Shown: positions 1 through 8,576 of the stretch, piece after piece
How positions within the stretch are numbered: the first letter of the stretch is position 1
How the letters are laid out: each line of letters begins with the position of its first letter
DNA from: Candidatus Avirikenella pullistercoris
GTDB lineage: Bacteria > Bacteroidota > Bacteroidia > Bacteroidales > Rikenellaceae
DNA length: 64,000 bases
Assembly (NCBI GenBank): GCA_018710935.1
Contig: DVIX01000010.1
Span: 1-64,000 of the forward strand
Direction: 5' to 3'
The notes under the pieces: model-generated
Database searches by the model: none
What the model was told of the DNA's origin: nothing
What the model saw: only the letters and a program-made list of their open reading frames with translations
Made by a program: the position numbers and the translations under genes

Positions 1-1
1 A

Positions 2-319
2 GGAAAGACGGTTATCCGGGATAGGGACGAGCTGATGTTCCGGTATAAGAATGTGGAGTTGACTCCATATCAGCTTTCTTCCGGAGAAAAACAGATGATC
101 GTTATTCTTACGATTGCACTGACTCAGAATATGCGTCCGGCGACTTTAATCATGGATGAACCGGAAATTTCGCTTCATTTTGAATGGCAAAGAAAGGTGA
201 TTGCCAATATTATGCGGTTGAATCCTTCTTTGCAATTATTGGTTTCGACCCATTCGCCGGCAGTAATTATGGATGGTTGGATTGATAAGGTGCAGGATAT
301 AAGTGATTTAGTTGTTTAG
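2..319 (+). CDS. AAA/ABC-type ATPase, C-terminal part (AriA-like), cut by window edge
   Basis: The reading frame is open from the first bases of the window, so only the C-terminal ~105 residues are present. They contain an ABC-type signature (SSGEKQ), a Walker B strand ending in acidic residues (LIMDEPEISLH) and a switch-histidine motif (STHSPAVI), the order found in AAA_15/AAA_21/OLD-type ATPases. The stop lies 30 bases before a DUF4435 gene on the same strand. Such an ATPase next to DUF4435 is the composition of the PARIS anti-phage system (AriA + AriB). Family membership is well supported by the motifs; the defence role is inferred from the pairing. The Walker A half lies outside the window, so the exact subfamily cannot be judged. 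Confidence 0.8.
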   Translation, partial: GKTVIRDRDELMFRYKNVELTPYQLSSGEKQMIVILTIALTQNMRPATLIMDEPEISLHFEWQRKVIANIMRLNPSLQLLVSTHSPAVIMDGWIDKVQDISDLVV

Positions 320-349
320 TTTTGTTGTCGTGCTATTAATGGGTAATGA

Positions 350-1369
350 ATGTCCAAACTTGTAAATAATATTAATTCCGAATATCTGGCTGTATCTAAA
401 CTTTTTTCTCATCCGAAAAGAAAGGGGACAGAGAAGGTTTTTGTATATGTGGAAGGGTACGAAGATATTGCTTTTTGGCGTAATATTTTTCGGATGTATG
501 AATCCGAGCGGTTGCAGTTCGAAATTAGTATTCCTTCACGGGACGATTTGGCGAAAGGGAAAAAAGTGCTTTTAGGGATGTTGCCCAACTGTGGAAAGAA
601 CATGATTCTCTGCATGGACAGTGATTTCGATTATCTTTTCCAAAATGAAACGGCGCAGTCGTGTACGGTAAATAATAGCGAGTTTATATTTCAGACTTAC
701 GTTTATTCCATAGAAAATTATTTGTGTTATCCTCCTTCTCTTCGGGGAACTTGTGTGCGGGCGACGAAAAATGATACGTTTATATTTGATTTCGAGCAAT
801 TTATGGCGGATTATTCCCGGACAATTTATCCGGTTTTTTTATGGTATGTTTATTCTGCGGTGTGTAAAAAGGAAAATTTTTTTACGTTGAATGATTTTCG
901 GAATACCGTAAAAATTCATTATCTGGATATTAAAAATAACGGAGCGGATACGATAACCTGGTTGAACCGGCAGGTGGTGCGGCGTGTGCAGAAGCTCGAA
1001 GAGAAATATCCTCGCTGGAAACAGGCGGTAAAAGAGTATGGGGTGAAGTTGAAAAAGTTAGGCGTTACATCCGGTAATGTCTATTATTATATGCACGGGC
1101 ATACCTTGTTGGATAATGTTGTGATCGTATTGGTGCAGACCGTGTGTGAATTATTGAAGGTTATGAGTATAAATTATATTCGCGGCAGTAACAGGTCGGG
1201 TGTTGCTTTGACGAATGAGTTGAGTAATTATAAAAATTCTTTGCGTGATCCGGAACAGGTGTTGTTGGATAACGATGAATATCAGGGGTCGGAACTTTTT
1301 GCCCGTTTGAAATCGGATATTGATAAATTTTTGGATAAATATTTTAAATTGCAGCAAGCAGATGAGTAA
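350..1369 (+). CDS. DUF4435 (Toprim-like) protein, AriB-like effector
   Basis: 339 residues. An N-terminal Toprim-type pattern is visible: a beta strand leading into VEGYED (Glu35) and a second hydrophobic strand ending in the acidic cluster Asp90-Ser-Asp92-Phe-Asp94. This Glu plus DxD layout is the metal-binding arrangement of Toprim nucleases and is the hallmark of DUF4435. In PARIS the DUF4435 subunit (AriB) is a toxic nuclease held by the ATPase AriA and released when a phage anti-restriction protein is sensed. Here the ATPase gene ends 30 bases upstream. The last 8 bases overlap the start of trpB2, so the pair is probably co-transcribed with a metabolic gene. The C-terminal two thirds are unrecognised. 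No signal peptide or membrane segment. The family call is firm; the PARIS assignment is probable. Confidence 0.75.
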   Translation: MSKLVNNINSEYLAVSKLFSHPKRKGTEKVFVYVEGYEDIAFWRNIFRMYESERLQFEISIPSRDDLAKGKKVLLGMLPNCGKNMILCMDSDFDYLFQNETAQSCTVNNSEFIFQTYVYSIENYLCYPPSLRGTCVRATKNDTFIFDFEQFMADYSRTIYPVFLWYVYSAVCKKENFFTLNDFRNTVKIHYLDIKNNGADTITWLNRQVVRRVQKLEEKYPRWKQAVKEYGVKLKKLGVTSGNVYYYMHGHTLLDNVVIVLVQTVCELLKVMSINYIRGSNRSGVALTNELSNYKNSLRDPEQVLLDNDEYQGSELFARLKSDIDKFLDKYFKLQQADE

Positions 1370-2729
1370 GGTGAAGAAATTTATATTGTCGGAAGATGAG
1401 ATGCCCCGGCAGTGGTATAATATTGTGGCGGATATGAAAAACAAGCCTCTTCCGTTGATTCATCCCAAGACGAAAAAAGAGGTGAAACCGGAAGATCTGG
1501 CCCCTTTGTTTTCGGAAGGAGTGATTGAGCAGGAATTCAGTACGGAACGGTTTGTAGAGATTCCCGATAAGGTTTTGGAGATATATAATATTTGGCGTTC
1601 TACTCCGCTTGTTCGGGCTTATGGATTGGAAAAAGCACTCGATACGCCGGCAAAAATCTATTTTAAGAATGAAGGGACATCTCCTATCGGTTCCCATAAA
1701 CTGAATACGGCAGCAGCACAAGCCTATTATGCTTATGAGCAGGGAATTAAAAGCCTGACAACTGAAACGGGAGGCGGGCAGTGGGGGAGTGCCCTCAGTT
1801 TTGCTTGTCAATATTTCGGTATTGATTTAAAAGTGTTTATGGTAAAGGTGAGTTATAACCAGAAACCATACCGTAAATTGATGATGAATACGTGGAAAGC
1901 GGATGTCATTCCTTCGCCCAGCGATAAGACTGCGGCGGGAAGGGCTGTTTTGGAGCATGATCCCGAATGTTCCGGAAGTCTGGGGATTGCGGTGTCGGAG
2001 GCTGTCGAAATGGCGGTTGAGAGTGGCGGTGCTGCTAAATATGCTATCGGAAGCGTGTTGAATCATGTGTTGATGCATCAGACGATTATCGGTGAAGAAG
2101 CAATTTTACAAATGGAAAAAGCGGGAGACGAACCGGATGTAGTAATCGGTTGTTTCGGCGGCGGTTCCAATTTTGCAGGGATAGCATTTCCGTTTTTGCG
2201 GGATAAGCTCGTTAAAGGGAAAAATATTCGTGTAGTAGCGGTAGAGCCTCAATCGTGTCCGAAATTGACAAGAGGGGTGTTTCAATATGATTTCGGCGAT
2301 AATGCCGGTTTTACTCCGCTTATTCCTATGTATACGTTAGGGCATAATTTCCAGCCGGCTGATATTCATGCCGGAGGTCTGCGTTATCATGGGGCCGGTT
2401 CTATCGTAAGCCAGTTGTTGCACGATAATCTGATAGAGGCCAGGTCTATTCCGCAGATCGAGACATTTGAAGCAGGATTGCTGTTTGCCAATGCGGAAGG
2501 TATTATTCCTGCTCCGGAATCGGCACATGCTATCGCTCAGGCGATCCGTGAGGCGAAAATAGCGAAGGAAGAGGGGAAGCAGCGTACTATTCTGTTCAAT
2601 CTTTCCGGGCACGGACTGGTCGATTTATATGCTTATGAACAATATTTTGCCGGAAAACTTCGTGATTATCCCCTTTCTGACGAATATATACATCGAAGTA
2701 CATCTGAATTGGAGCAGATTATTAAATAA
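1362..2729 (+). CDS. trpB: Tryptophan synthase beta chain, TrpB2 type
   Basis: 455 residues from ATG 1362, the length of the TrpB2 subfamily rather than the ~400 of TrpB1. It joins indole (or phosphoserine-derived aminoacrylate chemistry) to make L-tryptophan using PLP. The PLP lysine lies in GSHKLNTA (Lys113), followed by the catalytic glutamate region TETGGGQWG and a glycine-rich phosphate loop (GCFGGGSNF). ATG 1362 is chosen over upstream in-frame codons because it gives the usual TrpB2 N-terminus and overlaps the DUF4435 stop as ATGAGTAA, a translational-coupling arrangement. No trpA, trpC or trpF is nearby, so this is a stand-alone copy, which is typical of TrpB2. A weak terminator follows. 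Confidence 0.93.
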   Translation: MSKVKKFILSEDEMPRQWYNIVADMKNKPLPLIHPKTKKEVKPEDLAPLFSEGVIEQEFSTERFVEIPDKVLEIYNIWRSTPLVRAYGLEKALDTPAKIYFKNEGTSPIGSHKLNTAAAQAYYAYEQGIKSLTTETGGGQWGSALSFACQYFGIDLKVFMVKVSYNQKPYRKLMMNTWKADVIPSPSDKTAAGRAVLEHDPECSGSLGIAVSEAVEMAVESGGAAKYAIGSVLNHVLMHQTIIGEEAILQMEKAGDEPDVVIGCFGGGSNFAGIAFPFLRDKLVKGKNIRVVAVEPQSCPKLTRGVFQYDFGDNAGFTPLIPMYTLGHNFQPADIHAGGLRYHGAGSIVSQLLHDNLIEARSIPQIETFEAGLLFANAEGIIPAPESAHAIAQAIREAKIAKEEGKQRTILFNLSGHGLVDLYAYEQYFAGKLRDYPLSDEYIHRSTSELEQIIK

Positions 2730-2776
2730 TTGCCAGATAAAAGAAGATTAGAATCTTTCTCAAGGGTTTTTTACAG

Positions 2777-2807
2777 CGGAGATGGAGTGGGGTTTCGTCT
2801 CCGTTTT
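2777..2807 (+). terminator. Probable intrinsic terminator after trpB2
   Basis: CGGAGA (2777-2782) pairs with TCTCCG (2798-2803), followed by a short T run. The stem is only six base pairs with a 15-base loop, so strength is uncertain. Confidence 0.5.
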
Positions 2808-2823
2808 CATTTAAAAAGAATAA

Positions 2824-3276
2824 ATGATGGAAATAAAAATTGTAAAAGACGATAAGAAGCGATATTTGGATTTACTGTTGTTGGCGGATGAGCAGGAGGA
2901 TATGATCGACCGTTATCTGGAGCGGGGTGAATTATTCGTGTTGGATGAGAATGGGATAAAAGCGGTTTGTGTAGTAACGGATAATGGAGAAGGCGTATAT
3001 GAGATTAAGAATTTGGCGGTAGTTCCTGCTTCCCAACGGTTAGGATATGGTAAAAAGATGGTTGAATATGTCTGTAACTACTTTAGGTCGGGATGTCGGA
3101 AAATGTTGGTAGGAACGGGGGAAAGTCCGGTAACGGTTCCTTTTTATTTAAGTTGCGGGTTTAAGCGGGTATATCGGGTAAAGAATTTTTTTACGGACAA
3201 TTATAACCATCCTATTTTTAATGAGAAAGGAGAACAGTTGAAGGATATGCTTTATTTTGAGAAATGGTTGAGGTAA
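2824..3276 (+). CDS. GNAT family N-acetyltransferase
   Basis: 150 residues. The acetyl-CoA binding motif A is visible as a strand (NLAVVPASQ) followed by the R/Q-x-x-G-x-G/A loop QRLGYGKK at about residues 66-78, and a C-terminal PFYLSCGF segment matches GNAT motif B. The substrate cannot be predicted. ATG 2824 is immediately followed by a second ATG (2827); either could be used. It stands alone between the trpB2 terminator and the convergent queG gene. Confidence 0.85.
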   Translation: MMEIKIVKDDKKRYLDLLLLADEQEDMIDRYLERGELFVLDENGIKAVCVVTDNGEGVYEIKNLAVVPASQRLGYGKKMVEYVCNYFRSGCRKMLVGTGESPVTVPFYLSCGFKRVYRVKNFFTDNYNHPIFNEKGEQLKDMLYFEKWLR

Positions 3277-3369
3277 TCGAATAAAATCGATACGTACACC
3301 GGGAAGAAGTGTTGAGCCTTTATATGGGGAAAGTATGTTCCGGAGAGAGAATACTCGGTTGTATGGTTT

Positions 3370-4350
3370 TCATGTTTGTAAGGATTCGGATGTTTCCGGG
3401 AGTGTAAGGTTGTCGGTTGAGGCGATAATATTTCGTTTTAAATTTTCCAATCCGGGGCGGGAAAGAGGTGTCTTTTTGTATTGGCGGAACTGCTCTTCAT
3501 CGAGAGCGAGCCATTCGGAAAGGGTTAGCGAAAAGTTATATTCATCGGAAGAGAACAAGGCAGATGTCTTTTCGGAAATTTCCGGGGTTATTTCCCGTAT
3601 GGCTTTTTTATTCCAGGGACATATTTCCTGGCAGATGTCGCATCCGAAAAAGAATGGACGGCTGCGGCGGAGTATATCTTGTTCCGTTTTTGTAAAAGGT
3701 TTTTTATGTTCGATAGTGAGATAGGATGTGCAACGCCTTGCGTCTAACGGGGATTGTCCGTCTAAGGCTTTTCCCGGGCAGTTATCTATGCAACGCCTGC
3801 AGTTACCGCAACCGTTAAACGGGTTAGGGGTGTCATAAGTATCAGTTTTGCAGTTTATAATCAGTTCTCCCAATAATAGGAAACTGCCTTTTTGGCGATT
3901 GATGAGCAGGCCGTTTCTCCCGATCCAGCCTAATCCGGCTTCTACAGCCCAATATCGTTCTGCAATAGGAGCCGAATCTGTAAAACAACGGCCTGAAACG
4001 AGTTGCCCGGAACAGTTTAGTTTTTGCAACAGTTCTCCGAGCATATTTTTTATAACAAAGTGGTAATCTTTTCCTTGGGCGTATCGTGCGATGCCTGGAG
4101 CATGAGTTTGCCGCAGGTAACCGATTCCGCATACGATGATGCTGGCGGCATCTTCTGTGAGCAAAGCAGGATTTCGCCGGAGACAGTTGTTGCGGGTAAG
4201 CCAATCCATTCCGGCATGTTTTCCTTCAGCAAGCCATTTATCCATAGTGTGGTGCGGAAAACTTACCTCTTTCGGTCGGACAATGCCGCATAGATCGAAG
4301 CCGGTTTCCCGGGCGCATTTTTTTATGAAACTATTGGACAGACAGGTCAC
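3370..4350 (-). CDS. queG: Epoxyqueuosine reductase QueG
   Basis: 326 residues. QueG is a cobalamin- and iron-sulfur-dependent enzyme that reduces epoxyqueuosine to queuosine at the wobble position of GUN-anticodon tRNAs. Two ferredoxin-type 4Fe-4S motifs are visible, CGNCRRCIDNCP in the middle and CDICQEICPWN about 60 residues later, after an N-terminal DUF1730-type domain starting with GFDLCGIVRP. No other queuosine genes are in the window. A TATGTTTG element at 4372-4379 on the minus strand is a plausible -7 box. Confidence 0.93.
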   Translation of the reverse strand: MTCLSNSFIKKCARETGFDLCGIVRPKEVSFPHHTMDKWLAEGKHAGMDWLTRNNCLRRNPALLTEDAASIIVCGIGYLRQTHAPGIARYAQGKDYHFVIKNMLGELLQKLNCSGQLVSGRCFTDSAPIAERYWAVEAGLGWIGRNGLLINRQKGSFLLLGELIINCKTDTYDTPNPFNGCGNCRRCIDNCPGKALDGQSPLDARRCTSYLTIEHKKPFTKTEQDILRRSRPFFFGCDICQEICPWNKKAIREITPEISEKTSALFSSDEYNFSLTLSEWLALDEEQFRQYKKTPLSRPGLENLKRNIIASTDNLTLPETSESLQT

Positions 4351-4511
4351 GAAACAGTAAATTTATTTATGCAAACATAATAAACAGTTTTGAGTTGGCA
4401 CTCTTTTAGAAAGGAAATGAAAAAGGAAAATATGATAATTCGAAGAAAAAAGGTATCTTGCATCGTTAAAATCCGGGAGCGGAAAATATGTTTGAAGAGG
4501 AATAAATAGTT

Positions 4512-5633
4512 ATGGGCGGCAGGGATTATAAAGGGCATATGTCCAAAATAAAGGTAAGCAACATGATATATCCGATCCTAATAGGATTGGGAGTCGTGGG
4601 ATATATGCTGTATCGGGAGTTCGATCCGGATGTTTTTTCTGTCCTGCATTTTACCTGGAAATCGGTTTTATGGATTTTTATCGCTTTTTTATTTATGTTC
4701 GGCAGGGATATCGGGTATATTATCCGGATCCGGATTCTGTCGGATAATAAATTGACCTGGATGCAGGCATTTCGGGTTATTATGTTGTGGGAGTTCACTT
4801 CGGCTATCACGCCTTCGGCGATAGGAGGAACGAGTTTCGCTATTATTTACGTTCATAAAGAGGGTATCAGTGTAGGTAAGAGTTCTGCTATTGTATTGCT
4901 CACCTCTTTTTTCGATGAGTTATATTTTATCGTAATGTTTCCTTTGGTTACCTTATTGGTAGGAAAGTCGGTTTTATTCGATGTTTCTGCTGCGGTGGGG
5001 GATACGTTTGCGATGGGGTTACTGGGTATTGCCTTGACGGGATATTTCCTGAAATTGATTTATACGCTATTCGTTTCGTACGGGTTGTTTATCAATCCGA
5101 AAGGATTGAAATGGATTCTTTTGAAGGTGTTTCGTATCCGGTTTCTGCGTAAATGGTATAGGTCGGCAGTTAAGACGGGGGATGATATCATAGCGAGTTC
5201 TAAAGAGATAAAGACGAAGAAATTGGGATTCTGGGTGAAAGCGGTAAGTGCTTCTTTTCTTTCGTGGAGTTCACGTTATTTAGTGGTCAATGCCATATTG
5301 TTGGGGTTTTTTGTTTTTGGTGACCATTTGTTGCTTTTTGCCCGTCAGTTGGTGATGTGGATTATGATGTTGATAATGCCTACTCCGGGAGGAAGCGGAT
5401 TTTCGGAATTTCTTTTCAAAGAGTATCTCAGCGATTTTATTCCGGTCGATGTTTCTTTGCAGTTCGGGGTTGCGGCATTGTTGGCTTTGTTATGGAGGTT
5501 GATAACTTATTACCCTTATTTAATTATCGGGGCGGTTATTTTCCCTCGTTGGCTTAAGAGAAATTTCGGTGCGGAGGCGCGTGCATCGTGGAAAAAGCCG
5601 GAAGCAGTGGAAGAAGAATCGGGCAATAATTGA
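4512..5633 (+). CDS. YbhN/UPF0104-type integral membrane protein (LPG synthase transmembrane-like)
   Basis: 373 residues, with about eight hydrophobic segments and a conserved-looking PTPGGSGFSEF loop (about residues 293-303), the signature of the lysylphosphatidylglycerol-synthase transmembrane / YbhN family. These proteins are thought to move lipids across the membrane; the MprF synthase domain is absent, so no aminoacyl transfer is expected. The C-terminal tail is charged and cytoplasmic. Two starts are possible: ATG 4512 and ATG 4539; the second (MSKIKVSNM) resembles the family N-terminus better. The substrate is unknown. Confidence 0.85.
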   Translation: MGGRDYKGHMSKIKVSNMIYPILIGLGVVGYMLYREFDPDVFSVLHFTWKSVLWIFIAFLFMFGRDIGYIIRIRILSDNKLTWMQAFRVIMLWEFTSAITPSAIGGTSFAIIYVHKEGISVGKSSAIVLLTSFFDELYFIVMFPLVTLLVGKSVLFDVSAAVGDTFAMGLLGIALTGYFLKLIYTLFVSYGLFINPKGLKWILLKVFRIRFLRKWYRSAVKTGDDIIASSKEIKTKKLGFWVKAVSASFLSWSSRYLVVNAILLGFFVFGDHLLLFARQLVMWIMMLIMPTPGGSGFSEFLFKEYLSDFIPVDVSLQFGVAALLALLWRLITYYPYLIIGAVIFPRWLKRNFGAEARASWKKPEAVEEESGNN

Positions 5634-5765
5634 TTTCAGACTGTTTTTTTGTGTGAAAATAGGTAAAACAGGATAAAATCGTAAAGGAATAACCTTTCTT
5701 GTAAAAAAAGAACATAGAGCCCAAATAATCCGGGAAATGTAGGTACAATTATCGCAATAGTTTAC

Positions 5766-5773
5766 TATTTTTG
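5766..5773 (+). promoter_or_regulatory. Probable -7 box of the ferritin gene
   Basis: TATTTTTG matches the Bacteroidota -7 consensus TAnnTTTG and lies 34 bases before the ferritin start codon. No clear TTTG is found at the expected -33 spacing, so the call rests on the -7 element only. Confidence 0.45.
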
Positions 5774-5807
5774 CATAAACAAATTAATCAATGTAAAATT
5801 AGGGATT

Positions 5808-6290
5808 ATGAAACTGACAAAAAAACTTACGGATGCATTTAATGAGCAGATAAAAGCGGAAATGTGGTCTGCTAATTTATATTCTTCGATGTCCATTTAT
5901 TTTCAGGGACTGGGATTGTCCGGATGTGCTCATTGGATGAAAAAACAGGCGGCGGAAGAGCTCGAACATGCTGAAAAATTGATTGATTTCGGAATGACTC
6001 GCGGAGGAGATATTAAGATAAGTGCGATTGATGCTGTTCCTGTTAAATGGGAAAGTCCGAAAGCGGTATTCGAAAATGTTTATAATCACGAATGCTATGT
6101 GTCGGAGTTGATCGATAAATTGATGGATCTTGCAATAGCAGAGAATGACAAGGCAACGCAAGAGTTTTTGAGATGGTTTATTAACGAGCAGGTTGAGGAA
6201 GAAGAAACTGCTCAAGGGATCCTTGATAAATTTAAGGTTTTCGATGTTCATGCACTTTATTGCGTTGACCACGAATTGGGTAAAAGATAA
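5808..6290 (+). CDS. ftn: Non-heme ferritin
   Basis: 160 residues, normal for bacterial ferritin. It forms a 24-subunit shell that oxidises Fe(II) and stores Fe(III). Ferroxidase-type ligands are visible on the four-helix bundle: an early Glu in the helix NEQIKAEMWSANLY, the EELEHAEK pair in helix B, and EQVEEEETAQ in helix D. It has no heme-binding Met of the bacterioferritin type that can be recognised. A strong terminator follows. Stand-alone gene, distinct from the peroxide cluster (dps, ahpCF) about 15 kb away. Confidence 0.95.
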   Translation: MKLTKKLTDAFNEQIKAEMWSANLYSSMSIYFQGLGLSGCAHWMKKQAAEELEHAEKLIDFGMTRGGDIKISAIDAVPVKWESPKAVFENVYNHECYVSELIDKLMDLAIAENDKATQEFLRWFINEQVEEEETAQGILDKFKVFDVHALYCVDHELGKR

Positions 6291-6318
6291 ATAAGGTTTT
6301 CTCGAACCGTAAAGTTAG

Positions 6319-6348
6319 AAAATGGGAACTTTTAAGTTCCCATTTTTT
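6319..6348 (+). terminator. Intrinsic terminator of ferritin gene
   Basis: A perfect 11-bp stem, AAAATGGGAAC (6319-6329) with GTTCCCATTTT (6336-6346), loop TTTTAA, ending in a T run. Confidence 0.9.
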
Positions 6349-6487
6349 GTTTTATAGAAACTTTGTAGATTTAATGGGCAAAATGAATGTCAGGTAATTT
6401 TCAAAAAGCTTTAGTTTGAAAAATAGAGGTAGGAGTTGAATACAGAATAAAAAAAATATTTTGTATTACAGAAATGTATAAAAACAA

Positions 6488-6517
6488 AAAATCGGACAAT
6501 TTTAAATTGTCCGATTT
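6488..6517 (-). terminator. Intrinsic terminator of the initiator tRNA gene
   Basis: An inverted repeat around ATCGGACAAT / ATTGTCCGAT, with the A-rich tract 6481-6490 forming the U tail on the minus strand. It lies 7 bases downstream of the tRNA 3' end. Confidence 0.85.
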
Positions 6518-6523
6518 AATTAG

Positions 6524-6596
6524 TAGCGGAGACAGGACTCGAACCTGTGACCTTTGGGTTATGAGCCCAACGAGCTGCCAACTGCTCCACTCCGCG
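6524..6596 (-). tRNA. tRNA-fMet (initiator, anticodon CAT)
   Basis: 73 nt cloverleaf on the minus strand with anticodon CAU. Two features mark it as the initiator rather than elongator tRNA-Met: the first base pair is a C1/U72 mismatch, with the remaining six acceptor pairs intact, and the anticodon stem carries the GGG/CCC run next to the loop. The TψC arm reads GGTTCGAGTCC. The 3' CCA is not encoded. Confidence 0.95.
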
Positions 6597-6608
6597 GTAT
6601 TGTGGGTA

Positions 6609-6640
6609 CAAAGATAAGCAATATTTTGTCATTTCCAAAA
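6609..6640 (-). promoter_or_regulatory. Bacteroidota-type promoter of tRNA-fMet
   Basis: On the minus strand TTTTG (plus 6636-6640) is followed after 19 bases by TATCTTTG (plus 6609-6616), 12 bases upstream of the mature tRNA 5' end. This is a near-perfect -33/-7 match. Confidence 0.8.
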
Positions 6641-7019
6641 TTTATTGACGGTTTATTTGGATAGTATATTTTCGGAAAAGGATGCGGGCATAGGATTGTA
6701 GCATCCTGACGGGTATTTTTAAAATGGGGAAAAAGGCACGGACAGAATGAATGTGTTTGAGCGGGAAAAGGTTGGTTGGGGATTGCCGATGGATATAAAA
6801 TATTGAGTCTTCGGTTTTTGATAGGACAATATGAAAATTATGTTCTATCTTTGTAAAATATGGAAAAAACCGGGAAAATCGTGAAAGTTTGTTTTTAAAG
6901 ATTGCCGGAGCGTTTTTATATTCGAAGAATATAATTGAAAGCCGAATGGCAGAAAATTTATTTTCAGTTTTTGCCAGAATGTATTCTATATTATGTAACG
7001 ACAAAATTTGCAAAAGCTT
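6641..7019. other. Intergenic region upstream of the GH3-type gene
   Basis: No gene is supported here. A TATCTTTG element at about 6846-6853 on the plus strand may be the -7 box for the downstream gene, giving a ~160-base leader; no good -33 element is seen at 19-21 bases. The long antisense frame in this stretch has no recognisable protein character. Confidence 0.5.
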
Positions 7020-8564
7020 ATGCCCATATTGACTCGTTTGGTTAATCAGGTCCTTTCCAAAAGATTGTCGGCCATTGATTTTTTCAGAAAGAATCCGCAT
7101 ATGGTTCAGCAGAGGCAGTTCGAATATTTAGTCCGGACGCTGTCTCATACGCTGTATGGGAAACAATATAATGTCGGCCGGGAAATGACGTTTCTGGAAT
7201 TCCAGAAGCGGTTGCCGGTAGTTACTTATGACGAACTTTCTCCTTTTATCGAACGGGTCAGAAGAGGGGAGCCGGGAGTATTGTGGGATACGCCGGTACG
7301 GTGGTTTGCCAAATCATCGGGAACGACGGCCGATAAAAGCAAATTTATTCCGGTAACTTCGACTTATCTGCATCACTGCCATTTTCGGGGGCCTAAGGAT
7401 GTATTGGCTTTATTTACCCGCAATTATCCGAAATCCGATATTTTTTCCGGTAAGACATTGACATTGGGCGGTAGTCACCGGTTGGATATGCAGGAAGGTT
7501 CGGGTGCCCATTCCGGCGATCTTTCGGCGATTATGATACAGAATACGCCGTGGTATGCTTCCTTTAACCGGGCACCTTCTTTGAAAGTAGCTTTGACAGC
7601 CGATTTCGAAACGAAAGTCAGAATGATATGTGAAGAGACTACGCGGCAGAATATAACTTCTTTTGCGGGAGTCCCTTCGTGGAATATGGTGTTGTTGAAT
7701 GAAATATTGAAATATACGGGAAAAGATAACATTTGCGAAGTGTGGAAAAACATGGAACTGTTTATCCATGGCGGAGTCAGTTTCGTGCCGTACAGGGAGC
7801 AGTATAAACGGCTTATTCCGTCGCCGGATATGAAATATATGGAAACTTACAATGCATCGGAAGGATTTTTTTCGATTCAGGATATTCCGGAGAGAGACGA
7901 TATGTTGTTGATGCTCGATTACGAGATATTTTATGAATTTTTGCCAATGGAGTATCTTGAGTGTCCGGAAAAAGCAGTTCCTTTGGAGGACGTACAGTGC
8001 GGAGTGAATTATGCGGTGATTATCTCTTCGAGTGCGGGGCTTTGGCGTTACATGATAGGCGATACGGTTATATTTACTTCTACTGATCCTTATCGTATTA
8101 AAATTACGGGACGGACGAAACATTATATCAATGCTTTCGGCGAAGAGGTGATTGTGGATAATGCGGACAGGGCTATCCATGAGGCGTGCAGGCAGACCGG
8201 AGCTGTAATTCGGGATTATACCGTAGCACCGGTTTATATGAATGAAGATGCGAAAGGAGCACATCAATGGATTATCGAATTTGAAAAAAAACCGAATAAT
8301 GCGGAACGATTCAACACCGTTTTGGATAAGACTTTGCAAAACGTGAACTCCGATTATGAGGCTAAGAGAACGAGAAATACAACGCTTTATCCGCCGCAGA
8401 TAATTTATGCTCCGCAGGGATTATTTTATGAATGGATGAAAGAACGGGGTAAATTGGGAGGACAGAATAAAATTCCCCGTTTAGCCAATAACCGGAAATA
8501 TGTGGATGAGTTGCTTTGTATAATCGAAAGGCTTGGAAGCGATAAACAGGCGTTGAAGAATTGA
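7020..8564 (+). CDS. GH3 auxin-responsive-promoter family protein (acyl-adenylate/amido-synthetase fold)
   Basis: 514 residues from ATG 7020 (an upstream TTG at 7008 is in frame but gives an atypical start). The GH3 family belongs to the ANL adenylating superfamily; plant members conjugate jasmonate or auxin to amino acids. Visible motifs are the ATP-binding Ser/Thr loop KSSGTTADKSKFIPVT at about residue 96, the second motif YNASEGFF in the middle, and the YRIKITGRTKHYINAFGEEV hinge region. The bacterial substrate is unknown; the gene is common in Bacteroidota. It is followed after 12 bases by a deoxynucleoside kinase and then by an rRNA methyltransferase on the same strand, so probably one operon. 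Confidence 0.85.
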   Translation: MPILTRLVNQVLSKRLSAIDFFRKNPHMVQQRQFEYLVRTLSHTLYGKQYNVGREMTFLEFQKRLPVVTYDELSPFIERVRRGEPGVLWDTPVRWFAKSSGTTADKSKFIPVTSTYLHHCHFRGPKDVLALFTRNYPKSDIFSGKTLTLGGSHRLDMQEGSGAHSGDLSAIMIQNTPWYASFNRAPSLKVALTADFETKVRMICEETTRQNITSFAGVPSWNMVLLNEILKYTGKDNICEVWKNMELFIHGGVSFVPYREQYKRLIPSPDMKYMETYNASEGFFSIQDIPERDDMLLMLDYEIFYEFLPMEYLECPEKAVPLEDVQCGVNYAVIISSSAGLWRYMIGDTVIFTSTDPYRIKITGRTKHYINAFGEEVIVDNADRAIHEACRQTGAVIRDYTVAPVYMNEDAKGAHQWIIEFEKKPNNAERFNTVLDKTLQNVNSDYEAKRTRNTTLYPPQIIYAPQGLFYEWMKERGKLGGQNKIPRLANNRKYVDELLCIIERLGSDKQALKN

Positions 8565-8576
8565 AGATAGTTAATT

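Noticed and set aside
3335-3724. 129-codon plus-strand frame over queG
   Set aside because: Fully antisense to QueG, whose iron-sulfur motifs prove the other strand codes.
7410-8339. 309-codon open frame antisense to the GH3-type gene
   Set aside because: It lies wholly opposite a well-supported gene, has no family resemblance and shows the His/Arg/Phe/Ile-rich composition typical of reverse-strand shadows.
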